From an uncultured Porphyromonadaceae bacterium (GTDB lineage: Bacteria; Bacteroidota; Bacteroidia; Bacteroidales; Muribaculaceae), in contig CAJJQT010000018.1 in NCBI GenBank assembly GCA_905193995.1, forward strand, positions 1 to 14,849: a DNA stretch of 14,849 nt. The letters are read 5' to 3'. Shown piece by piece: positions 14,786 through 14,849 of this stretch. The position numbers and the translations under genes are program-made. The stretch's first letter is position 1; each line of letters starts with the position of its first letter. The notes under the pieces were generated by a model. The model did no database searches, was not told the origin of the DNA, and saw only the letters and a list, made by a program, of their open reading frames with translations.

Positions 14786-14826
14786 AGGCCAAAATAACTT
14801 TTGAACTAAAATCAACGCTAATTCCT

Positions 14827-14849
14827 ATGAAAACATCTATTGCTGCCGT
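14827..14849 (+). CDS. Start of an unidentified gene (partial, 7 full codons)
   Basis: An ATG at 14827 opens a frame reading MKTSIAA before the window ends. A plausible promoter lies upstream and no competing frame is seen. The basic-then-hydrophobic start could be the beginning of a signal peptide, but seven residues are too few to identify a family. Confidence 0.5.

Noticed and set aside
1..14849. CRISPR arrays, insertion sequences, phage genes, defence islands or a wholly new system
   Set aside because: I saw no spaced repeats of CRISPR type, no transposase or integrase motifs and no terminal inverted repeats. Almost all DNA is covered by recognisable housekeeping or polysaccharide genes.

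Overview
The window is a stretch of ordinary chromosome from a member of the Bacteroidota, most likely order Bacteroidales. Promoters fit the Bacteroidota consensus (TTTG, then 19-21 bases, then TAnnTTTG). Shine-Dalgarno sequences are weak. A serC-serA pair with a short lysine-type SerA, SusC/SusD-era TonB proteins and a 643-residue GyrB without the enterobacterial insert all point the same way. The fairly GC-rich coding DNA with AT-rich intergenic regions would suit Muribaculaceae or a similar gut lineage, but that family call is inference.

Layout. Positions 1-5222 on the minus strand carry a surface-polysaccharide block, transcribed leftwards: a membrane acyltransferase, a Wza-type export lipoprotein, a Wzc-type chain-length/tyrosine-kinase protein, and a multi-pass membrane protein cut by the window edge (polymerase/ligase-like). 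Upstream on the same strand, 5294-7297 holds serC and serA, the first two steps of serine synthesis from 3-phosphoglycerate. A 172-bp divergent promoter region (7298-7469) separates serC from a rightward pair of TonB C-terminal-domain genes (7470-8911). The second of these looks like a secreted protein without a membrane anchor. Two hairpins at 8921-8982 lie between this pair and the next leftward group. Positions 9002-12309 hold rnr (RNase R), folB (overlapping rnr by 4 bases) and an exported nitroreductase. gyrB (12434-14365) lies upstream on the minus strand. The gyrB/tRNA-Pro(GGG) intergenic region contains divergent promoters, the tRNA is followed by a strong intrinsic terminator, and a new rightward gene begins at 14827.

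How the genes fit together: the leftward block at 1-5222 builds, modifies, polymerises and exports a capsule or exopolysaccharide. The remaining genes are housekeeping (serine, folate, RNA decay, DNA topology, proline decoding) plus envelope energy transduction. I see no phage, insertion sequence, CRISPR array or defence system. The points most worth a second look are the lysine-type active site of SerA, the paired TTTGCAAA palindromes and 11-bp direct repeat at the serC/tonB promoters, the repeated cytoplasmic tail of the first TonB protein, and the anchorless second TonB-domain protein.
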